A DNA stretch of 64,000 nucleotides, taken from positions 98,983 to 162,982 of the forward strand of contig JADNRX010000094.1 of NCBI GenBank assembly GCA_015501595.1, written 5' to 3'. The notes beneath the pieces are model-generated. The model saw only the letters and a program-made list of their open reading frames with translations. It had not been told where the DNA came from and searched no databases. How positions within the stretch are numbered: position 1 is the stretch's first letter; each line of letters opens with the position of its first letter. The DNA comes from Hymenopellis radicata (taxonomy: Eukaryota; Basidiomycota; Agaricomycetes; Agaricales; Physalacriaceae). Both the position numbers and the translations under genes were made by a program. Shown here one piece after another: positions 34,165-45,916 of the stretch.

Positions 34165-35313
34165 CTAAAATTCGAGGATAACTTTGAGTGCGTTGTTCTT
34201 AGCTGCAGCTGAGAACGTCGAATACGCGTTGACAATGTCGGCAAACTTGAAGGAATGCGTCCCGAGAGTGCCGGCACGGATTCTTCCCGACTCGACGAGT
34301 TTGAGAAGCATACCGGTGCTGACAGCGTCAACGAGACGAGTCGTAATGGCTGATTGAGATGAACATCAGAATAAGTTGTTGAATGAAAGAGAGAAAGGAA
34401 AGACTGACTGATATTCCTGTCCCACAGTTTCTCCAGATGGAGATCGACCTTGGCGCCATGGACACCCAAGTTCGCAATAGTCCCTCCAACAGCGACGACA
34501 TCCTGGCACAGTTTGAACGTGGCTGGAACGCCGACTGCCTCGATAACGGTGTCGACTCCCAATCCACCGGTGATTTCCATGACCTGTTGGACCGCATCAG
34601 GACCCGACACGACAGTATGAGTCGCCCCGAGGGACGCGGCCTGCTTGAGGCGGTTTGCGTCCAAGTCGATGACGATGAGCTTGGAAGGCGAATATAGCTG
34701 AGAGGTGATCACCGCGCCCAAGCCGACTGGTCCAGAACCAACGATGGCCACTGTGGCGCCCGGTTGGACGCGTCCGTTCAGCACACCGCATTCCAGCGAA
34801 GTAGGGAGCACGTCACTGAGCATGACCTGGTCTGCATCGGACGCGCCTTTGACCATGGGGTGCATACTCGCGTCGGCATGAGGGACGCAGACGTATTCAG
34901 CTTGGGTGCCGTCGACGGTGTTTCCAAGAACCCAGCCACCGTCGGTGCAGTGGGAGGGCATACCGCGACGGCAGTAGGAGCATGCAGAGCAGGAGGTGAT
35001 GGCGGAGATGATGACGCGGTCGCCAACCTTGAAGGACTTGACGGCGGGACCAACAGATTCGACGACGCCGACGCCCTCGTGGCCAAGGATGCGTCCTTTA
35101 GTGACGGTCGGCACGTCGCCTTTGAGAATGTGGAGGTCGGTGCCTGTGTTTTGTGTGTTAATACGCGTCAATACTTATTTGTGGACAAGGCTTACCACAA
35201 ATAGAGCCTTTCGACATTTTGACAATAGCGTCGGTGGGTTTGGCTATCTGAGGGATGGCCCGCTCCTCGATGGAGGGGGTAGGAGTACCATTGTAGACGA
35301 GAGCTTTCATCAT
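34165..35313 (-). CDS. Zinc-dependent alcohol dehydrogenase
   Basis: Medium-chain NAD(P) alcohol dehydrogenase. Three exons. Catalytic zinc ligands: Cys in KGSICGTDLHILKG and His in GRILGHEGVGVVESVG. The structural zinc site has the four-cysteine pattern SCSACSYCRRGMPSHC. The Rossmann motif is VAIVGSGPVGLGAVITSQLY with the acidic LIVIDLDANRLKQAASLGA, suggesting NAD preference. Ending: SGRIRAGTLGTHSFKFADIV, ALKVILEF. The GTDLHILKGDVP-type start is closer to bacterial-like and glutathione-independent alcohol dehydrogenases than to yeast ADH1; origin by transfer is possible but unproven. Start MMKALVYNGTPTPSIEE, at the first of two adjacent ATGs. Confidence 0.92.
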
Positions 35314-35598
35314 GGTGTGCAGACTGGGATGGGGGAGGTGAACAACATCTGAGCGGATATTTAAGCAGCAACCAAGTTAACACGTTTACAAGGGTGGGAG
35401 CAAAGAGATAGGAGAGCCGCCTTCTGGAAGGCAACGCCAAGTTGAGTCGCGGAAGTAGAACGACAGGAGTGTCCCGATGAGGCCGATAGTGAGGATAATA
35501 TTGAAATGTCGCGTATCCCATGAACGCAGGAAGAGACCACGAGGACGCGGAAGAGATTCTAAAGGATTAGGTACGGCAACTGCCGATCACACTTGCTT

Positions 35599-36536
35599 AT
35601 GGCCAACACTACTGTTACCGGTGCACAGGCTATTCACGGCCAAAATCCACAGGTACGAGCGATGGACCGCTCACAAACAGGTCTTGACTTTATCAGTTCT
35701 TAGTTGAGACTGTAATACGGAACCGCATCTATGAATCCAACTTTTGGAAGGAACATTGTTTCGCGTTGACTGGTACGTTGTCTTGGTTTTCTTACTGTCG
35801 CGCTAACGCGGCCGCAGCGGAGAGTCTAATCGACAAGGCGATTGAACTCAAGTATATCGGGGGTGTCTTCAGCAATCAACGGCCGACAGAATTCATTTGT
35901 CTCCTGCTCAAGCTCTTGCAAATTCAGCCAGAAAAGGAGATTCTCATTGAATACCTTCAAGCAGAAGACTTTAAGTGCGTTGACTGGCCGCTGCGCACCT
36001 CCTTTTCTTACCTCGCAACAGATACTTACGCGCGTTGGCTGCCATCTATATACGAATGACATTTAGGACAGTGGAGGTATACGAACTCCTGGAACCCTTA
36101 ATGAAGGACTATCGAAAGTTGCGCGTGAGGAGCACAGGTGCGTATATCTCCTACGTTGTGGAGCATGTCTCATTGTTGAATAGACGGCTATTCTCTGTCA
36201 TTCATCGATGAATTTGCGGACTCTTTGCTTTCAGAAGAGCGCGTCTGTGATATAATTATGCCCCGAATAGCTAAGCGCCAGGTGCTAGAGGAAAACGGAG
36301 ATATTGGCCCTCGGAAGAGTCGTCTACTGGATGCCTTGGAGGGTAAAGAGGACGATGAACGTGGCAGGAGTCGTAGTCGGAGCAGAAGTGCCAGCCGGAG
36401 TCGTAGTCGGACGCCATCAGACGCTGGCTCGCGCTATGTATCACGCAGCCCTTCGCGGTCGCGTTCTGGTTCGCGTTCTCCATTCCGTTCACGCAGTCGC
36501 AGTATCTCACCAGACCGAATGGAAACAGATTCATAA
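35599..36536 (+). CDS. PRP38: Pre-mRNA-splicing factor PRP38
   Basis: Component of the precatalytic spliceosome (B complex). Six exons or so. Visible: MANTTVTGAQAIHGQNPQYL then VETVIRNRIYESNFWKEHCF, LIDKAIELKYIGGVFSNQRP, FICLLLKLLQIQPEKEI, YLRALAAIYIRMTFRTVEVY, YELLEPLMKDYRKLRVRST, GYSLSFIDEFADSLL. The C-terminus is an RS domain (RSRSRSRSASRSRSRTPSDA, SRSPFRSRSRSISPDRMETDS) common in animal and basidiomycete PRP38. Its stop is 25 bp from the stop of the convergent uL15m gene. Confidence 0.94.
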
Positions 36537-36561
36537 TAAAAAAGTACTATTAGTTCTATTA

Positions 36562-37495
36562 CTATTGTCTCTTGACTTTGCGCATATCGAACTCTTGTTT
36601 GCGCCATGCACCAAGTTCCTTTGCCAGCACCTTCCAGCGATCTTGTACGAACGGCAGGTCGCCCAGTTTTTCGAGGTAGGGAGGAGATAGGTAGCCACGG
36701 TTCCGGTCTCTACCATACCAAACTGAATGAAATGATGAGGGAGTTGATGTGACAGACAAGAAACATACCAATGTCCTCGCGTCGCGTCGGTGCAGCTTCT
36801 GTTCGGTCGGTGCGGCCATGGATACAATCCCGGAGAGCCAAAGGGTTGTAGTATTTACAAACGACGGTTCCGCCATTGGCCTCGATGGCTTTTACAGCGC
36901 TTTTTGACGCGCGCGAAGGGGTGATCCAAATCTTGCTCTTGAAGAATGACGAGCCCTAATTCTTAAATTAGACATGCACACTGCATAATGTCAAGCGACG
37001 CACGTCTCCCAGGATTTTGATACCGTCGTGGGCGTCGTGTATACATCCGCTCAGCAACAATTCACGGCAGTGATAGGTTTCTCTGGGAAGAGGTTATACG
37101 TCCTTGGTCAATCCAGAACTGCAAACGGTCAAGGTTGACAGCCGCCCATGTCTTGGTATTGCTGCGCGACGGTCAGCTTCAACTCTGGCAACGAACGACA
37201 CGGAGAACATACTAGTTGTAAAAGCCTCGCTTGGGGAACAACTTGGTGATTGGCGTCTGTCCTCCTCGAATCCAGGCTTGATTCCAGCGCCAGAGCGAGA
37301 GTTCTGACCATTATGACCGCGTCCAGAGTTCCTCCATAATTCGAGCCTTGACCTCGTCCGACACGTTTTTGCTGTTACAACGGGTTCATGCTCGTCTTAT
37401 TTCCTAGAAAATACAAACAATACCTTTTGTTGAGAGCCGCGAGCAGGGCTCAGGTTGGCCATGGTGACCCGAGCTGCTCGCAAACGCGACGCCAT
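36562..37495 (-). CDS. MRPL10: Mitochondrial large-subunit ribosomal protein uL15m, with clustered frame breaks
   Basis: Mitochondrial uL15. Exon 1: MASRLRAARVTMANLSPARG SQQK (split for length); exon 2: KRVGRGQGSNYGG, then in another frame SGRGHNGQNSRSGAGIKPGF, then in a third GGQTPITKLFPKRGFYN. Later: KTWAAVNLDRLQFWIDQGRI, PEKPITA and RELLLSGCIHDAHDGIKILG in different frames, SSFFKSKIWITPSRASKSAV, ANGGTVVCKYYNPLALRDCI, and the ending EKLGDLPFVQDRWKVLAKEL. The L15 core is unmistakable but needs four one-base corrections (near 37325-37331, 37261-37268, 37084-37092, 37063-37068), all apparent losses. Divergent from the tRNA isopentenyltransferase with 42 bp between starts. Confidence 0.86.
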
Positions 37496-37537
37496 GATAT
37501 TGAGAAGAGAAAGTGGTCCTGCCTAATTAGGACAGAC
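37496..37537. promoter_or_regulatory. 42-bp divergent promoter of uL15m and tRNA isopentenyltransferase
   Basis: The start codons of the two genes are 42 bp apart, so leaders and core promoters must overlap or lie inside the opposing gene. It is the shortest divergent gap in the window. Confidence 0.55.
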
Positions 37538-39242
37538 ATGACTCTTCCTCTTCGCCCTCTCATCGCGATTATTGGTACGACTGGCACTGGTAAAACTAAA
37601 CTTGCCGTACAAGTCGCCAAACGACTGGCATTGTCCGACCTCTGCAATGGCGCCGAGGTCATCAACGCCGACGCTATGCAAGTCTACGCCGGAATGGACA
37701 TCATAACCAACAAGGCCACCGCAGAGGAAATGCAGGGCGTTAAGCACCATCTTATGGCATTTCGCCAACCAGGACAGCAGTACACTGTCGGAGAATGGGT
37801 TACGGATGCAATGAAGATTGTCAGTCGCGACAGACTCTACAAATTTTGTGATCCTCATCCTTCAACAGATCGGTGACCTTCATTCACAAAACAAAGTACC
37901 TATCATCGTCGGTGGTACTTCGTACTGGATACAACATCTCATATTCCGGGAAGTGTAAACTACGAGGAACCCAAAATAGAGGACTCGTCTACGATATCTC
38001 CAGAGTTGGCCCAGTCTCTTTCTCAACTCCCTCCCGAGCTGCTGGACCTCTATCATACCCTACCTGAAACAGTCTCTGCGGACGATGATGATACTGCTCT
38101 TCGCATGTATAAGCTTCTCAACGCGCTTGATCCTCGTATGGGCGCACGATGGCACTGGAACGACACTCGCAAAGTTCTTCGTAGTCTGACCATCATCAAG
38201 AGTTCTGGACGTTTAGCCACAGATCGCGTCCTCAATCAGTCTCAAGTCACTTATACTCCAAGGTACTTCTACTAGTCGCGAATCCCACTCCACTGTTCAC
38301 GCGACACTATCAGATATCGTTCATTATTATTCTGGCTCTACGCCACAAACTCGGCAATGCACCCAAGACTGGATGCACGTGTCGATGACATGTTCTCGGT
38401 TAGTCTTCCAACGCTATAGTTGTTCGCGTACTCATGACCTGCCAGAGAGGCCTCATTGATGAAGTTCGCGCACTCTTGGACATCAAAAACTCATCTGGAG
38501 ATCAAGACCTTGACTTTACAACTGGAATTTACCAATCTATAGGTATGTTTGGTCGTCGATCTAAAGCTCAAGGTGGTTTTGATGTGAAATAGGCTACAGA
38601 GAGTTTTTCAACTACTTGACTCTTCCACAACCTGATGATTCCGCGCTGAGTTCGGCCGTGGAGGCAATGAAGACCTCGACACGCCAGTACGCTAAACGAC
38701 AAGTGTCATGGATTCGTAATAAACTATTGCCGGAGGCGAACGCAGCGAACCGGAATGAAAAGTTCGTGTCGACGTATCTATTCGACGTTGCAGACTTGGA
38801 TGAATGGCCGAAGAGCGTTCAGAGTCCGGGCTTTAGGATAACGGAGGGTACGCATCTCTATTGCGACGTATTGGCGCATCAATGAAGTCTGGCGCTAGAT
38901 TTCCTGAAGGGAACACTTGATCTCGATCCACAGAGTCTCTCAGAAATAGCAAGAGAGATGTTGACCCCTCCGCAGCGCGAGACTGAGTATGTAACAAGTT
39001 TCGGATACTCTTACGAGAGGCTAAACCCCGTTTTCAGTCCCATCTCCCGCCTCGATGCTCATAAGAAGATTGTTTGTCCGCAGTGCACGGTCGACAAGGA
39101 AAGACCCGTACTTATCGATGAGAACCTTTGGGACGAGCACCAGAAGGCTCGCGTTCATCGACGCCGCACCCAGAGCGGACAGAAAAAGGAGCAATACCTG
39201 TGTTATCTGCGTAGCCAGAGCGGGATGCAGGATCTGGAATGA
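37538..39242 (+). CDS. MOD5: tRNA dimethylallyltransferase (MOD5/TIT1), one apparent base loss
   Basis: Adds isopentenyl to A37 of tRNAs reading UNN codons, in cytosol, nucleus and mitochondria. P-loop PLIAIIGTTGTGKTKLAVQV, ADAMQVYAGMDIITNKAT, GVKHHLMAF, and VPIIVGGTSYWIQHLIFPGS. Next: RMYKLLNALDPRMGARWHWN, DTRKVLRSL, YRSLLFWLYA, RGLIDEVRALLDI, GIYQSIGYREFFNYL, TRQYAKRQVSWIRNKLLPEA, and a C-terminal zinc-finger-like region IVCPQCTVDKERPVLIDENL with WDEHQKARVHRRRTQ. Between LIF and PGS one C appears to be missing near 37943-37947; otherwise the frame stops. About eight exons. Confidence 0.92.
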
Positions 39243-39656
39243 AGGGCGATCGCAGGTGATGTGCCGTTGACCCGTTCCGGTTGATCTTTCACACGATGCT
39301 GTTGAGGCAGTGCCACCTTACTCTGTCCGCAGTAGTTCGAACACAGCATCGCGCTACGCCAAGCAAGGCTTTAGAGCACGCCTAAGAGTAACATTTCTCT
39401 CGCTTTCTAGCCTTTGAACGCTCTTCGCGAGAGAACTCGTTTCTGCTTCCTCGATCGTCATACGTTACGCGCTCTGAAATATTATTTCCACTCCATGAAC
39501 CACGAATTCTACCGACGTCACAGACGGTTGCTTCATTGTCCGACAATTCTCAGATATTCCGGATCCATGCGGCGTGGATGCGTACTGCGGACGTCATGGC
39601 TGTGTGATGTCATGGTGCACCCGCCTTATAATCCAATGTGAGAGCATGGAAGATCC

Positions 39657-39684
39657 CCACCTAACGACCTCCACCTAACGACCT
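39657..39684 (+). repeat. 14-bp tandem repeat in promoter
   Basis: CCACCTAACGACCT occurs twice in tandem just upstream of the SUR7/PalI-like gene start, followed by a related GACCTCCACC. Confidence 0.7.
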
Positions 39685-39717
39685 CTTCTTGACCTCCACC
39701 TTTCTTGATCTAATACC

Positions 39718-40453
39718 ATGCCTGCCTCCCCTGCTCTCCCAGGCCTCGTGCTTTGCTTTGCAGCGACCGTGCTTCTTGTCTTTGTGTACGTTCAACGTAC
39801 TATCCACATCTCAAGCCTCTGCTGACCATCTGTACAGTTGTGTATCGAGTCCAACATGGGAGAAGATATCCTTCCTTAACGTTGGACCGACCCATTATGG
39901 TGTATTCGGTTTCACCGGATCATCCACGGGCATCGGTTACGAGTTCCAGTCTAACCAGCTGGGATTCCAGTAAGTCCGCGTTCAGCGTTGCACGGGCTGT
40001 TCACTGATATTTTTACAGCTCTGACAGCAGGCTCGACGACATAAACACCACTGTCATCAATAATTTGACTAAGACGCTGATCCTTCATCCGATCGCTTGC
40101 GGACTTTCAGGATTGGCTGTTCTCTTCGGACTGTGTGGCGCAGGCGTACGTCTGCTTCATCTGCCTGATTATGCACTCACTTATCCTCTGTGCAGTATCA
40201 CCGCGTTGGAACGGTCATGATGAGCCTCTTCGCTGCTCTTGCAACCATAGTAACTCTGGTTGCCTGGGTGCTCGATATGGTGTTATTTTCTATCGTGCGC
40301 AACCGTATGCGTGACGAAGACATTGATGCGGAATATGGAAATGCTCTTTGGCTAACTCTGGGTGCTCTTGTGGCCTTGATCCTGGCATTCTTTTCGAGTG
40401 CGTGTGGCGTATTTGGTAGCTACAGGCGGAAGAGGGCTGAGGCTAAGATTTGA
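39718..40453 (+). CDS. SUR7/PalI family membrane protein
   Basis: Four exons, about 200 aa, four membrane spans. N-terminal span PGLVLCFAATVLLVFVCVSS, then an extracellular loop SFLNVGPTHYGVFGFTGSST with Gly-rich claudin-like features, then LIHPI-type span (TLILHPIACGLSGLAVLFGL), MMSLFAALATIVTLVAWVLD, and WLTLGALVALILAFFSSACG. It ends in a basic SYRRKRAEAKI. PalI/Rim9 members sense ambient pH; Sur7 members mark eisosomes. The sequence fits the family; which branch is unclear. Confidence 0.82.
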
Positions 40454-41076
40454 TAAGAGATAATTCCCATATATAATATATACCAAGTATTATCTCGGAC
40501 GCTTCATTTCACTTTACTTTCTTCTGACTGTATCCTTATGAACTACTTCGAATAATGCAACGCCTTTTATGTCACTTGCAAGTTGAATGAAAACAGCTCA
40601 ACGCGTGCTACAACGTCGCGGGTGTTACTGAGCAGTGGCGGATCTGCACTCCGTAATCAGATGAGCGTGCTATGTTTGATTTCCGGCTTGCATTGAGAAA
40701 CGACTAGGAAACAAGGGTCTGTGAAGCTCATGAAGGCTCTACATTGAAGCGGGAGAGACATCTTGTCGTCCTGACACCTGTAGAGAAAAACCCTAGGAAC
40801 TCAGACTCTGCGGATGTCGCGTTCAAAGGGGATTCGTAGCCTTCATCTATATACATATTGTCGCGTGGGAATAATGAGGCGATTGATTCGTCAACTTGAA
40901 GAAAGATGTCAGCGAAATAGCAAAGGACGAGTTATCGGTACAACCCAACACGACAGAACGCGCCGAAGTCACGCCGTGGGAAATAATTGCCTTGTCTGTT
41001 GCTGATCGCATTTTGATCGACCGAATTTTTGCTTCTTGCGCGTTGCTCAACTCACCCTCACTGTCAGACTTACAAA
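40454..41076. other. Intergenic, no gene seen
   Basis: About 620 bp between the SUR7/PalI stop and the RSA4 start. Only short unsupported frames are present. It presumably holds the 3' end of one gene and the promoter of the next. Confidence 0.6.
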
Positions 41077-42944
41077 ATGGCGACACTTCTCCCACCCCCA
41101 AAAAGACAGAAAGTCTACCATGGTATTGAGAAACCTGCAGAGGAACCAGCAAAACCGTCACCCAACATCCTTGTTCAATTCGTATCCGATGATGATGCCA
41201 GTCCAATCGCTCCGGCGGTCAGTCTTCCTGCGAACGTATCAAGGGAGGGATTAGAGGCGCTGGTGAATAAGCTCAAGACTAGTGTATGTTACCACTTTTG
41301 AATATCTTGCAGGGTACTCATATCAATGCTTAGGATGAAGATCCTGTACCGTTTTTATTCCATGTGTCTCTGCCGAATGAAGAAGGAACATCGACCAGCG
41401 CGCCTGCACGCATTGTCATCTCAAAATCGATACAACAAGACGTCCTCGAGCATTCATCTAATGCATTTACCGAAGAAGATGTTATCACTGTACATTGTTC
41501 ACCTCAGAGTGTATTTCGAGTCCGACCTGCGACGCGATGCTCTTCTACACTTGGAGGTATCTATCCCGAACCGCTTGATATGCATAGATTATTAACATGT
41601 AACTCCAGGACACACGTCACCTATATTATGTGCATCATTCTCCCCCACCGGCGACTTTCTGGCTACTGGATCTGGAGACACCAACGCTCGCCTGTGGAAT
41701 CTACACACCGAGACGCCGTCGCATGTGCTGTCAGGTCACAAGGGTTGGGTCCTTTGTGTTGAATGGGAAGCCATGGAACGAAAATTAGCAACCGGTGGAC
41801 ATGATGGACACGTTAGACTATGGGACCCAAAAACTGGAAAACCGATAGGTGACGCCCTAAAGGGACATTCCAAATGGGTTACTTCACTCTCCTGGGAACC
41901 AATTCATATGTAAATCCACGTCCCATTCTCCTCGCTCTCGTGCTGAATATGATAAAACAGAAACGCCACCTCACCTCGCCTTGCTTCCTCGTCTAAAGAC
42001 AATACAGTGCGCGTATGGAACACAGCAACAAGGCGAGTAGAGTACACCCTCGGTGGGCATACCGCTTCCGTTAACGTCGTCAAATGGGGTGGAGTAGGCA
42101 ATGGCGTCCTATACACCGCCTCAAGTGACCGCACTGTGCGCGTGTGGGACGCATCTAACGGACGGATGTTACATGTACTCAAGGACCACGCGCACTGGGT
42201 CACAACCCTTGCTCTTAACACTGACTTTGTACTGAGAACTGGGCCGTTCGATTATACGAACAAGGCGCCCAAGTCGGATGAAGAAGGTAATACATCGTCT
42301 TCCACAATTCTGACATTAACTGATTTCTTTACAGCGAAACAACTCGCTCTTGAACGCTACAAGGCCCTCCTGGCGAGCACGCCGGAGTTGTTGATCTCAG
42401 GTTCAGATGACCACACCTTGTTCCTCTGGTCTCTATTCCCCTCCTCGTCACCATCTTCAAGTCCTCCGGAGGCGGGGAAGCTCAAACCTCTGACGCGACT
42501 CACAGGACACCAGCGACAGATATCCCATGTCGCTTTTTCTCCCGATGGCCGCTGGGCAGCGTCCGCCGCTTGGGACAACAGTGTGCGATTATGGGAGGGC
42601 CGTACGGGCAAATTTGTCGCGACTCTCAGAGGGCATGTCGGCGCAGTGTACCGGCTGACGTGGAGCGCAGATAGCCGCCTGCTCGTGAGCGCGAGCAAGG
42701 ACAGTACATTGAAGGTAGGCTCCTACTCTACTTGTCATTTTTCGAGTGACTGATCACTCGCAGATCTGGGACCTCAAAACATATAAGATAAAAACAGATC
42801 TGCCTGGTCATACGGACGAGGTGTATTGTGTCGACTTTGTCGCTGATAAGATTGTTAGTGGTGGAAGGGATCGGACAGTCAAAATGTGAGTTCGGCACTC
42901 TCTTTCTTCCGATCGCTCATGGTCCATGCAGATGGAAGAATTGA
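41077..42944 (+). CDS. RSA4: Ribosome assembly protein 4 (Notchless homologue, WD40)
   Basis: Nuclear pre-60S factor removed by the Rea1/midasin ATPase. N-terminal ubiquitin-like NLE domain: PSPNILVQFVSDDDASPIAP, LPANVSREGLEALVNKL, DPVPFLFHVSLPNEE, then the MIDO-binding motif region FTEEDVITVHCSPQSVFRVR. Eight-bladed WD40 propeller: GHTSPILCASFSPTGDFLAT, GHKGWVLCVEWEAMERKLAT, GHSKWVTSLSWEPIH, DNTVRVWNTATRRVEYTLGG, DHAHWVTTLALNTDFVLRTG, GHQRQISHVAFSPDGRWAAS, GHVGAVYRLTWSADSRLLVS, GHTDEVYCVDFVADKIVSGG and the ending DRTVKIWKN. Around seven exons, intact; the last codons lie beyond an intron ending at 42931. Confidence 0.95.
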
Positions 42945-43700
42945 TGGAATGCTTCCTTCAACAATTCGCTGAATCAACAGTAATTCATTATCAACCCGAA
43001 CACCGTTGATTGCCAAGTCGATCTATTGAAGTAACCTTAACGCAAGGCCGCACTAAGTCTGAGAAGCATTGTGTCGTGAGCTGTTTGTTTAGCTTGAGCT
43101 TCAGATGGTCAGGCGCCTTCGATGCATGGTTATCCAGCTCAATTTGGATCGTTCGTTTTCACATTAGGGCGATATCAGCTCAAGACGATGGAGCAGAATG
43201 GAGCATTGTCAGACTCAAACCTAAGGTATGGCTAGACCAGCCAAGACAGAGAAGGAGATCCGTAAGGGACGTGTTGGCCGCGTTCGGATGCTTATAGAAG
43301 GTGGGAAAGCAGGCACTCAAGTTAAAATTGAAGGGCAGCAAGGCGAGTCACTTGATCGAAAGAAGCATGGAGGTTGCGCCACCAACACTGACAGGCCGAG
43401 TATTGAGAGCCACAGTCTGCTGGTTCTTGAATTGACGCACGAATGAGAATTGACCGAAATATGAGTACGCTTGTGGATATAGCTACTCCACAACGGGATA
43501 GCAACGCCAGGATCTCTGATCGACGGAGGAGCAGACCAAATTTAGCGAAATTCAGTCAGTTCGGCAATTGCCGGGGAAGAGCCTCGATGTGCAGAATTTA
43601 AGGTCCGAATGCAATGAGGGCACCAAGTCTTTGATCACACTGTGTCTCACCACCACCAGCGTACCTTCCCGCTTTCAGCGAGCTCATCATCGTCAACATC
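42945..43700. other. Intergenic, no gene supported
   Basis: About 750 bp with short frames on both strands. None has a recognisable motif or splice partner. The segment includes the IGO1 promoter. Confidence 0.55.
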
Positions 43701-44259
43701 ATGCTGCCCGCACAGCGCAACAAGATTGACATCAGTGTTCGTCGTCGTCAATGTCGTTCTTCCCGTCGCTGTCCTCATCGTGTACACAGAAACTGTCGGA
43801 GCAGGAGCAGATCCTACTACAGAAATATGGCAAGCTTCCGACGCACAAGAATGTTCTCATGAAGATGCAGAAGGTCCGCGTCGTCGATATTCGTTGTCGT
43901 TGCCCACTTATCGTTCATCTAGGATCGCAAATACTTTGACTCTGGCGACTACGCACTCTCCAAGGCTGGCGTTGCACCCCAGAGTACCGTCGGAACCGCG
44001 ATACCGAATCCCCAAAAGTGAGCGGTCTCATCGATGGACCTTGGACGCTCTTGTGCTAACGCATGCTATTAGCATTCCTCACGCCTCATCTCCTACGAAC
44101 GGCAACGGTCATGCGGGGCTTTCAGTATCACCCACCAGCTCGACAGCCTCTGTTAACAAGGAGAGCGGACTCGCTTCACCCACCGACAACAACGTTCCCA
44201 CTGAGGAGCCAGAACCAGAACAAGCAGCAGATGCCGCAGAACCCCCTGCTTCATCCTGA
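43701..44259 (+). CDS. IGO1: Endosulfine (IGO1/ENSA-ARPP19 family)
   Basis: Small phosphoprotein that, once phosphorylated by a Rim15/Greatwall kinase, inhibits PP2A-B55, controlling quiescence and mitotic entry. Exons 43701-43736, 43790-43873, 43923-44017 and 44073-44259. Protein about 133 aa: MLPAQRNKIDIS|KLSEQEQ, then LQKYGKLPTHKNVLMKMQKD and RKYFDSGDYALSKAG, the invariant core; the target serine is about residue 47 (FDSGDY). The rest is a Ser/Pro/Glu-rich disordered tail ending AAEPPASS. The FDSGDY motif is built across the second intron, which confirms the splice. Confidence 0.93.
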
Positions 44260-45261
44260 ACGCCTCACGACCACATCCCGCTTTCGCTATCACGTTCACG
44301 TTCTCCGATTCTGTATCCATTGTAAAATGTATCCACATTCCGCTAACCGAATTCCGTCTCTCGGTCAAGGCTAGGCTATTAATGACAATTATTCTAGACA
44401 CGATCTTTTATGCACGCAAGATACATGCGCACAATCATTCGAGGTTCGCTTATGCGTCCCCGTGCGCTGTTACATCGTCCCTGGAGCATACACGATTTCA
44501 CCTTGTTGATATGTGGGATATTTGCACCTCGTTTTTGAGGGTCATATGCTGTTATTGGAGGGTACCGAAGAATAAAATCTTGACCTCCGCGTTCAAGAGT
44601 CACGTCGCAGTTTGCCAAATTGTCCAATCAGTCGACATCTGGTTCACGACGTATGGGTGGGAAGGACTACAAGACACCCCCGCTCCTCTCCAGATGTACT
44701 CCATTTATACTGCATTGCAGACCGTCGAGCTCACTGCCTCCAGACGGCCAGTACAGTGATCTATGCCGCTTGCGTCCTCGTATCATGATGTAGATGCCGC
44801 TCTGTCACTCATAGACGATGGCGACCTCACATCGGACTTTGATCAAGCCATTTTACCGATGCGTCTACCCCCAGGAGAGCGGATGGAGAATGCATGAAGG
44901 GTATGCATCGGCTAGTTTTGAGATTCGATTCCAAGGAGGTATTTCGTCAATGAAAGACTTCAATAGAAAGGGCTTGGTCGCCCAGTCGTCATGAAAGCTT
45001 GAAGTTTGTAACTTCGACAACGCCTCGATAATGAGGTCTAAGTATAAGTTTGGGAGCCTAAAGATATACCTTAGCCTATTTACGCCCGTTCGTCGGGCTG
45101 ACTATCAGTGCCTGACACAAGCTTAGGACATTAGCGTCTGGGCCATCAATATTTCTTTGATACTGTTGTCAGCGTCGTTGTCAACGTGCACCTTTCCTCT
45201 TACCACTTCTTCCACATTCTTTTTTACCTCTGCGAGGCCTTTTCACATTCCTGCTGGCACA
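44260..45261. other. Intergenic, no gene supported
   Basis: About 1 kb. One open frame of 125 codons on the plus strand (44382-44759) and an overlapping one on the minus strand exist, but neither has domain features, a convincing start context or spliced partners. I left both out. Confidence 0.55.
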
Positions 45262-45916
45262 ATGGTTTCCTTAAAATTCTCTCTTTTCGGCATTGTATTC
45301 GCGATCCTCTTCGCGGCTCAGGAAGGTTCGCGATTTTCCGGCTGTGACCTCTCTGGTTCTAAAAAAACATCAATGGCAGCCTTCGCATTTCACTACACGG
45401 AACGTCTCGCTGCTAGGCATGATGCTTTGGCCAAGCGCGAGATCGCCAAGCGGGAATTGACGTTGAATACTGCTTCGAGCCGACACCTTACCGCCACGCT
45501 GTCCCAGGACGATATCCCGGCGGCATGCTCTGCTAACTGTAGCACAGATGCACTTACAGCCATTACAGTACGTGCTAGATCAATACCAAAGTCTTCCCGT
45601 ACTGAAACCTGTTAGAACTGCACTGTCGAGACGTGCGTCTGCGGCGACCAGACGGATCAAGCTGTCGGAACATGCATGCAGTGTGTCGTTGCCCAGGGCG
45701 TCATCACTGCCGATCTCGGTACCGCTGTCCACAAACGTGAATAATCGTTTTGACTGTATTTCCCGTTGGCTGACAGTACGACTTGCAGAATACGAGACCA
45801 CTTGTTCGCACAGAGGTGTTCTACTGGCTACCACCAGCGGTGCGACTGCGGTCAGGGCCGGATTTGTTGCTACTGTGCCGTTGGTCTTGATTTCGGTTGC
45901 GACCATGTTGCTTTGA
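45262..45916 (+). CDS. Secreted, probably GPI-anchored cysteine-containing protein
   Basis: Signal peptide MVSLKFSLFGIVFAILFAAQ. An intron with GTTCGC donor and GGCAG acceptor (about 45326-45380) probably removes a polar stretch, giving AFAFHYTERLAARHDALAKR with KRE/KR dibasic sites (possible Kex2 cleavage). Then a Cys-rich core: PAACSANCSTDALTAITNCT, VETCVCGDQTDQAVGTCMQC, VVAQGVITADL. After a third intron the tail reads ATTSGATAVRAGFVATVPLV then LISVATMLL, a typical GPI attachment signal. Such proteins are common at basidiomycete cell surfaces; function unknown. Confidence 0.75.

Noticed and set aside
34165..35313. Horizontal transfer of the alcohol dehydrogenase
   Set aside because: Sequence style is somewhat bacterial-like but introns and codon use match neighbours; no phylogeny can be run here.
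44382..44759. 125-codon plus-strand open frame
   Set aside because: No domain, no signal peptide, poor start context, and an overlapping open minus frame; no splice partners.
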